Below, one piece after another: positions 5,064 through 9,158 of a stretch of 9,158 nt of DNA. The stretch covers positions 1-9,158 of the forward strand of contig JASLEL010000301.1 in NCBI GenBank assembly GCA_030151145.1, written 5' to 3'. The translations under genes and the position numbers were made by a program. The DNA comes from Aquirhabdus sp. Its GTDB lineage: Bacteria > Pseudomonadota > Gammaproteobacteria > Pseudomonadales > Moraxellaceae. The stretch's first letter is position 1; each line of letters opens with the position of its first letter. Below the pieces are notes generated by a model. The model saw only the letters and a program-made list of their open reading frames with translations. It was not told the origin of the DNA and searched no databases.

Positions 5064-6050
5064 ATGGGTGTACTGACATATTTAAAGACCTTTGCTCACA
5101 AGCAACAGGCATCCCATACCAAGGATCATCTGATCCCGCGCAAAGTCAAATTTGACTGGGCCAAGACCCCTTTGGAGTGGATTCCGGGTCAGCCCTTTGC
5201 CAGTCATTTCATTAATCAGATCAATATGCTGCTGCCTGCCGGCGAGTTCTGGTTTTGCCGCATGTACAACAAGGCCCTGCCGCTGGTGAGCGATGACAAA
5301 CTGCGCGACGACGTGCAGATGTTTATCCGTCAGGAAGCCATGCATGCCCGCGCCCACGGCAGCGCGATCAAGGAATACCTACAGGCGCACCAGATTGATA
5401 CCCGCTACAACACCGAGGTGATGGACTTCGTGTTTGAGCGCGTCTTTGCCGATCAACCTTTCGGCATGCAGATGCCTAAGATCTTGGAGCGTCGCTGGCT
5501 GCTCTTGCGTCTTGGCATCATCGCGGCGGTGGAGCACTTCACCTGTGTACTCGGCAACTACGCGCTGGACAATCATGTCTGGGATGACCTCGGCGCCGAT
5601 CCGGTCCTGCTGGACCTCCTGCGCTGGCATGGGGCCGAAGAAGTCGAGCATCGCTGCGTCGCCTTTGATCTCTACAGCCATCTGGGCGGTGACTATCTGT
5701 CGCGCTACTATCTGACTGTCGCGCTGGTACCGGTACTGCTCTATCTCTGGGTGGATGGTGCGGCGCGCATCATGCAGCAGGATCCGCGCTTTGCAGGCAA
5801 ACGTCCGAGCTTCTTCCGTCCGTGGATCTGGATGGAGTGGCATCGGGTAAGCTTTACAGGCAATCTGCCGCATGTGGGCTGGCTGATCTACAAGCTGATT
5901 CCTTATCTGACCCCATGGTACAACCCGCAGCATGAAGGCTCGACGATGCGTGCGCTGGCTTATTTGAACAATTCACCTGCTGCGCGTCTGGCACAGGCGT
6001 CGGGGTCTTTCTCAGGCAATGCCTTGGATAAAGTCCTGAGTCCGGCTTGA
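5064..6050 (+). CDS. Predicted metal-dependent hydrolase, ferritin-like (COG3687 / PF10118)
   Basis: The product has 328 aa. The start is supported by GAGG (5052-5055) 8 nt upstream. After a short basic N terminus the family core begins at about residue 22 (HLIPRKVKFDW). Candidate di-metal ligands show the ferritin-like pattern: Glu61 in PAGEFWF, Glu91-x-x-His94 in RQEAMHARAH, Glu157-His158 in AVEHF and Glu193-x-x-His196 in GAEEVEHR. Residues 215-232 (YYLTVALVPVLLYLWVDG) are hydrophobic and may contact or cross the membrane. The family is annotated as predicted metal-dependent hydrolase; its natural substrate is not established, so I give no gene symbol. Length is normal for the family. The gene appears monocistronic, with a promoter at 4984-5011 and a strong terminator 60 bp after the stop. 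Confidence 0.93.
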   Translation: MGVLTYLKTFAHKQQASHTKDHLIPRKVKFDWAKTPLEWIPGQPFASHFINQINMLLPAGEFWFCRMYNKALPLVSDDKLRDDVQMFIRQEAMHARAHGSAIKEYLQAHQIDTRYNTEVMDFVFERVFADQPFGMQMPKILERRWLLLRLGIIAAVEHFTCVLGNYALDNHVWDDLGADPVLLDLLRWHGAEEVEHRCVAFDLYSHLGGDYLSRYYLTVALVPVLLYLWVDGAARIMQQDPRFAGKRPSFFRPWIWMEWHRVSFTGNLPHVGWLIYKLIPYLTPWYNPQHEGSTMRALAYLNNSPAARLAQASGSFSGNALDKVLSPA

Positions 6051-6104
6051 CCGGTCTGGCTGAACCAGCCATATCATTTGCCATACAGCACGTCAGACAT
6101 CCGC

Positions 6105-6137
6105 AAAAAAACCTTGGGCTCGGCCTGAGGTTTTTTT
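6105..6137. terminator. Bidirectional intrinsic terminator between convergent genes
   Basis: ACCTTGGGC (6111-6119) pairs with GCCTGAGGT (6123-6131), 9 bp with two G-U pairs and a 3-nt loop. Seven A residues (6105-6111) lie before it and seven T residues (6131-6137) after it. It sits between the plus-strand hydrolase (stop at 6050) and the minus-strand gene ending at 6155, so it can serve both. Confidence 0.92.
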
Positions 6138-6154
6138 ATGTCTGGGGCTCTAGA

Positions 6155-7099
6155 CTAAAAACCCGTACGGGATGCGCTGATCCCCTCGGATAGCGTACTT
6201 GCCGATCTGCCATTGATGGATACCGCCACGTCGGTCGGCACTCGGGATACCTCCCGGGTCTGGTCGGATGGCGTGGTGTCGGCGGGGCTGCTGGCGTTGC
6301 CGGAGTTGCTGATGTTACCAGAGTTGCTGATGTTGTCCGGAAGCGGCGTATCAGCTTTGCTTTCGACACTGTTCATATCGTCGGCATGACTGCTGCTGCG
6401 CGCGGGGCTGGTGTTGTTGTCATGCGTATGCTGATCGCCCGCTTGGGCAAGCATCGCCGTGTCGCGTTGACCTGCCGGCAGATAGCGGTCGGTCGTGACC
6501 AGAAGCAACGGATGGTCGGCAAAGGTCGCTTCAAAGCGCTGTGGCGTCATCGGGCAGACCGAGTTATCCGCATACAGCACATATCTGAGCCGGTCGGTTG
6601 CGGCATACAGCAGCGCCATGGTCGGCATGGTGGGGGAGGTGGTGTGATCCACGAGGAACATGGTGTGATGACGGCTATAGTCCATCATCATCTCGCGTGA
6701 CATCTGGTAGCCAAAGGCATCATAACCAAATTTGCGCAGGGTATCGCGGATCTCGAGCAGGGACATTTTACTGGGCTGTGCTGCAGGTGGGATGGCGCTG
6801 ATGGTGTCCTCAATTGAGGTGTGTAGTTTCATCTTTTGCTGCAGGACCAGGGTGATCAGGACCGACATATGCGATGGATCTTGCCCGCCATGTGCTTTGT
6901 GTGGCTGACGGAGCAGGGGCAGCGCCGCATCCAGCACGCCTGCCTCCGGCTGTTCGCATCCCGCACGGATCTGTAGCGACCGGCTCTGTGCGCCGCCATG
7001 CAGGACATGGCTGTGATCGGCCCATGCAAGGTGAGGGGTGCAGGTCAGGGTCAGTGCAGGTAGCAGCAGGGCAAGTGTAAGGGTCACACGGGACATCAT
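6155..7099 (-). CDS. Exported protein resembling a degenerate peptidase C39-like domain, with Ser/Asp/Asn-rich tail
   Basis: The 314-aa product starts at ATG 7099 (a second ATG follows at 7096; GGA about 8 nt upstream). It has a signal peptide with probable cleavage after Ala27 (AWA-D), so it is periplasmic or secreted. Residues 73-180 resemble the C39-like cysteine-peptidase layout: a helix-start segment QDPSHMSVLITLVL, then SLLEIRDTLRKFGYDAFGYQM (113-133), then MPTMALLYAATDRLRYVLYAD (158-178). Where active members carry Q-x-x-D-C-G, this protein has His77 at the Cys position, and Arg at the usual catalytic His position, so catalysis is unlikely. The match is by eye and moderate. From about residue 215 to the end the chain is low-complexity and probably disordered, with the repeat NISNSG-NISNSG-NAS. 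The gene converges on the hydrolase gene. Function is unknown; a binding or assembly role is possible. Confidence 0.8.
   Translation of the reverse strand: MMSRVTLTLALLLPALTLTCTPHLAWADHSHVLHGGAQSRSLQIRAGCEQPEAGVLDAALPLLRQPHKAHGGQDPSHMSVLITLVLQQKMKLHTSIEDTISAIPPAAQPSKMSLLEIRDTLRKFGYDAFGYQMSREMMMDYSRHHTMFLVDHTTSPTMPTMALLYAATDRLRYVLYADNSVCPMTPQRFEATFADHPLLLVTTDRYLPAGQRDTAMLAQAGDQHTHDNNTSPARSSSHADDMNSVESKADTPLPDNISNSGNISNSGNASSPADTTPSDQTREVSRVPTDVAVSINGRSASTLSEGISASRTGF
6304..6334 (-). repeat. 18-bp-period direct repeat inside the exported protein gene
   Basis: AGTTGCTGATGTT occurs at 6304-6316 and again at 6322-6334, an exact 13-bp copy with an 18-bp period. It encodes the six-residue repeat NISNSG in the disordered tail. 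The period is a multiple of three, so gain or loss of units would keep the frame. Confidence 0.85.
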
Positions 7100-7223
7100 G
7101 GTGTTTTCCAGTATAGAAGGCGCAGCGCGGCTATCTCAGCGTCAGGTTCCGAGGATGTCAGATCAATCCCGGGTCAAACAGTCGCTTCAGATTTCCTTCG
7201 TTGTAGGCATAAGGCGAATATGA

Positions 7224-7237
7224 GGTGATATATCGCC
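7224..7237. promoter_or_regulatory. 14-bp near-perfect palindrome, possible operator
   Basis: GGTGATATATCGCC is a palindrome apart from one T/C difference in symmetric positions. It lies about 125 bp upstream of the gene starting at 7099. Size and symmetry fit a dimeric regulator site, but no regulator is suggested by the neighbours. Confidence 0.3.
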
Positions 7238-7258
7238 GCTGCGTGAGGCATGGCATGG

Positions 7259-7279
7259 CTGTTTGGATGGTCCAGACAG
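7259..7279. other. 9-bp hairpin without T-tract
   Basis: CTGTTTGGA (7259-7267) pairs with TCCAGACAG (7271-7279), 9 bp with one G-U in the plus-strand RNA and a 3-nt TGG loop. No T-run follows on either strand, so it is not a normal intrinsic terminator. Confidence 0.5.
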
Positions 7280-7465
7280 GTCATTCAGCGCCGTGTCATC
7301 GCGGTCTGCCATGTAGGCAATCGCGATGACCATGCGACCAAGACTCGATGATTCATCGGGTCGTGAGCAAGACGGCAACCGGGCGTGCGGTCTATCGGAG
7401 GGCTGTATGCATGAGCGTCATTCCTTTGATCGGTGGGCTTGGGCCTTATCCTTAGGCCGATGTGT

Positions 7466-7537
7466 GATTCAGATCCCCGGTTGGATCGGATCCGCCATAC
7501 GCTGGCGTGATCCGAGGCTGAAACCGGGTGTTGAATC
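7466..7537. other. 72-nt imperfect long hairpin (REP-like or structured RNA)
   Basis: Three nested complementary segments share one centre. GATTC (7466-7470) pairs with GAATC (7533-7537), CCCGGTT (7476-7482) with AACCGGG (7522-7528), and TCGGATCCGCCA (7486-7497) with the 7503-7515 strand (one bulged T at 7508). The loop is TACGC. The inner arm alone is 12 bp. It lies in the 3' region of the Ig-like lipoprotein gene and has no U-tract. It could be a repetitive extragenic palindrome, a mini-transposon remnant or an mRNA 3' stabiliser. Confidence 0.6.
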
Positions 7538-7558
7538 TGGCTGTGATACCTACTTCGT

Positions 7559-7577
7559 CTGATCGTAAGGCGATCAG
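7559..7577 (-). other. Hairpin overlapping the stop codon of the Ig-like lipoprotein gene
   Basis: CTGATCG and CGATCAG form a perfect 7-bp stem with a 5-nt loop. On the minus strand the left arm contains the TGA stop codon at 7576-7574. There is no following U-tract. It may protect the mRNA end or act with the larger hairpin just downstream. Confidence 0.5.
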
Positions 7578-8761
7578 CTCAAAGCCGTGCTTTTCAATTG
7601 TAGCGTGATCAGGCTCAAACCGCCAAGTTTGTTGCTGATCGTGTTTATATTCTGCATGGTCAGGCGCAGAACCGGATAGTAGCCGTTGCTCGCATTTGGA
7701 CCTGCGGCATTAAAGTCGATGGCGGCAAGCCCTGAGAATGAGCCGTACGTATTCAACTGGCAGGTCGTGCCTGTGGCAGTGATCGAGACGGCATAGAGGT
7801 TGTGCTGAGAGCTTGCTTCGGTCTGCAGGATGCTGCCGGTCAGGGTACAGGTCTCGCCCAGATTGTCGATTTGCGTGCCGCTCAGTACGCCATGACTGTC
7901 GAGGCTGATCTGATAGCGATTGCTGCCGTCACTATAGGCCCATTGTCCGGCGATGCTTGCGGCTGATGCTGCATAGCCGTTGGCGGGTGCGTAGCGCAAG
8001 AGCAGCGGATTAGGGCTAGTCGACAGACTGGCGCTCTGCGCGGTCGCCTGTAGGCTGTTTTTGAGATTGAAATTACCACTGACGCCCACGCTGGTATTGA
8101 TCTGTATCGGCAATATGCCGATGTAGCTGGCATTCATCCCGGACAAACTAAAGTTAGAGCCAGATGCCAGCGCGTTGCCAAAGTAATAATTTACCCCGTC
8201 CGCAAATTGGAAATTACCTTTACCATCGATGGTAGCCCATGTGCCGGGTCCCGTTGGTCCGATATACAGGCCCTCAAGCACGGTCGTGCTGTCTGCGGCG
8301 GTTGAGCCTGCCTGAGGTGCCAGCAACCACGGTGCCAGTAGGGTGCGCTGTGCCTGTGCGGTCGATGCGGCGGTGAAGGTCACCGACTGGGTCAGAGTCG
8401 TGGCCGCGTTATAAGTGACCGGGAAGTTGACGTAGATATTCTGGCTGCTGTTCCCGCTTTGGGCGGCGGTCAGCGTACAGGTACCGCTGGTGATGGCGGT
8501 CAGGGTATCGTTTTTGACGCTACAGACGGCAGGTGTAGTACTGGCGAAGGTCACAGGCAGACCGGATGAGGCGGTTGCCGTGATGGTGCCGTTTTGACCT
8601 GCGGCAAGTGCGGGGATTTGAAAATTCGCGATGGTCTGCGCACTTGACGGCGGTGGTCCCTGCACGGTGTAGGTCGGGGTCGAGGAGTCGCTACCGCCTC
8701 CGCCACAGCCTGCCAATACACACGAAACCGCTAAAACCGCCATACCGCTGGCACGATACAT
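7574..8761 (-). CDS. Lipoprotein with Cys-containing bacterial Ig-like domain (395 aa)
   Basis: I choose ATG 8761, not the in-frame ATG at 8848. It has a purine-rich AGGGAAGAAGAAGA just upstream and places a clean lipoprotein signal (lipobox LAGC, Cys19, then four Gly) at the N terminus; the longer start would add 29 charged residues before it. A Ser/Pro-rich linker (24-42) leads to an Ig-like module (about 44-105) of the type SGLPVTFASTTPAVCSV...SGTCTLTAAQ, where Cys80 and Cys95 probably form a disulfide. The rest (110-395) is Ser/Thr/Gly/Asn-rich and predicted beta, containing GTWATIDGKGNFQF and GQWAYSDGSNRYQISLDSHG, two similar segments that may be a duplicated beta-sandwich or barrel repeat. 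It probably sits in the outer membrane facing outward and may bind a ligand or surface; no enzyme motif is seen. Confidence 0.88.
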   Translation of the reverse strand: MYRASGMAVLAVSCVLAGCGGGGSDSSTPTYTVQGPPPSSAQTIANFQIPALAAGQNGTITATASSGLPVTFASTTPAVCSVKNDTLTAITSGTCTLTAAQSGNSSQNIYVNFPVTYNAATTLTQSVTFTAASTAQAQRTLLAPWLLAPQAGSTAADSTTVLEGLYIGPTGPGTWATIDGKGNFQFADGVNYYFGNALASGSNFSLSGMNASYIGILPIQINTSVGVSGNFNLKNSLQATAQSASLSTSPNPLLLRYAPANGYAASAASIAGQWAYSDGSNRYQISLDSHGVLSGTQIDNLGETCTLTGSILQTEASSQHNLYAVSITATGTTCQLNTYGSFSGLAAIDFNAAGPNASNGYYPVLRLTMQNINTISNKLGGLSLITLQLKSTALS

Positions 8762-8902
8762 TCTTCTTCTTCCCTGAAGGTCAATAAAATCGCGAGCATA
8801 TATAGCATAGATCACAGTTTGATGACGAGATCTGCATATATTTTTCACGATGAAAGATCAACGGACTGAACGACATACGGGCGAGGCGTGCTTGCCTGAG
8901 TA

Positions 8903-9158
8903 TCAAAAATTCAGCAGGCGCGAGGCCAGTGCATGCTCAGAGACGGGCAGCGTCACGGATTTTTCAACATAAGGCAGGTCGCTGTCGGGATCAAACACCG
9001 CCACGCCATTCATCTCCATCTGCTGCGGCAGGGGCAGGCTAAAGTAGACTTTCTTGGCATTGACCTTGACCAGATGCAGTCCGGCGGGGCGTTTGTCATA
9101 GGGGAAATCATTCTCTTTGCTGAGCTTGATGGCATTGTCAAAGTACTTGGCCGCACTT
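8903..9158 (-). CDS. C-terminal part of an unidentified protein (5' end off window)
   Basis: One minus-strand frame is open from the window edge to a TGA at 8905-8903, giving 84 residues. The visible part begins SAAKYFDNAIKLSKEN, probably an amphipathic helix. It continues with beta-like segments GLHLVKVNAKKVYFSLPL, GVAVFDPDSDLPYVEKSVTLPV and a final helix EHALASRLLNF. Codon use (C/G at third positions) matches neighbouring genes, which supports a real gene. No signal, membrane segment or known motif can be judged from this fragment and I do not recognise the family. The next gene downstream on the same strand starts 141 bp away, with no clear terminator between them. Confidence 0.72.
   Translation of the reverse strand, partial: SAAKYFDNAIKLSKENDFPYDKRPAGLHLVKVNAKKVYFSLPLPQQMEMNGVAVFDPDSDLPYVEKSVTLPVSEHALASRLLNF

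Larger units (their letters stand above)
7100..7573. other. Gene-free stretch rich in inverted repeats
   Basis: No convincing protein gene is visible. The frames open here lack ribosome binding sites, domain similarity and plausible composition. The stretch lies between two minus-strand genes and contains at least four separate inverted repeats, listed individually. It must also contain the promoter or leader of the gene starting at 7099. A TATACT at 7110-7115 is too near that start to be its -10 unless the mRNA is almost leaderless. Confidence 0.65.

Noticed and set aside
7110..7115. TATACT considered as the -10 of the C39-like gene
   Set aside because: It lies 11 nt from the start codon, which would leave almost no leader and exclude the visible GGA ribosome site; no -35 at 17 nt.
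7326..7562. Plus-strand 78-aa frame in the gene-free stretch
   Set aside because: It has no ribosome binding site or recognisable features and overlaps the long hairpin.
8802..8822. TGTGATC sequence upstream of the Ig-like lipoprotein considered as a CRP/Vfr site
   Set aside because: Only one half-site matches; the second half is absent at the required spacing.
8762..8848. Upstream ATG at 8848 as the start of the Ig-like lipoprotein
   Set aside because: It would bury the lipoprotein signal behind 29 charged residues, whereas ATG 8761 has a purine-rich ribosome site and a canonical signal.

Overview
The window reads as a chromosomal segment of a Gram-negative proteobacterium of moderate-to-high GC. 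Four predicted lipoproteins, a secreted di-heme cytochrome, PhoB-type boxes and sigma70-like promoters support this. A gammaproteobacterium near Moraxellaceae/Pseudomonadales is my best guess, from the COG3687-type hydrolase and promoter style. That assignment is weak because no rRNA or marker gene is present.

Layout. Positions 1-3304 hold two minus-strand genes: a MauG-type di-heme cytochrome c peroxidase lipoprotein (3304-1877) and, 245 bp downstream, a large phosphoesterase lipoprotein (phospholipase C / AcpA family, 1631 to beyond the left edge). Each has its own upstream match to the PhoB operator. The phosphoesterase has two boxes in an 11-bp-periodic array, and the peroxidase has one box correctly spaced from a TATGAT -10. 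Positions 3305-3993 contain no protein gene but hold a candidate free-standing structured RNA: a promoter, a three-way junction and an intrinsic terminator. Positions 3994-6050 hold three plus-strand genes: an 88-aa unknown protein, a small lipoprotein followed at once by a (TTGCC)9 pentanucleotide repeat, and a ferritin-like metal-dependent hydrolase ending in a strong bidirectional terminator. Positions 6155-9158 are all minus strand. They hold an exported protein that resembles a peptidase C39-like fold with its catalytic residues replaced, a 470-bp gene-free stretch dense in inverted repeats, an Ig-like-domain lipoprotein, and the C-terminal end of an unidentified gene.

How the genes fit together. 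The clearest unit is the left pair. Both products are exported, both genes have PhoB-like promoters, and one is a phosphate-releasing enzyme by family, so I infer a phosphate-starvation module in which a periplasmic or surface redox protein accompanies a phosphatase/phospholipase. The other genes look like independent envelope or housekeeping genes. The most unusual elements are the Pho-linked MauG protein, the unassigned three-way-junction RNA, the pentanucleotide tract and the 72-nt imperfect hairpin at 7466-7537. All regulatory and structural calls were made by eye; no search or folding program was run.
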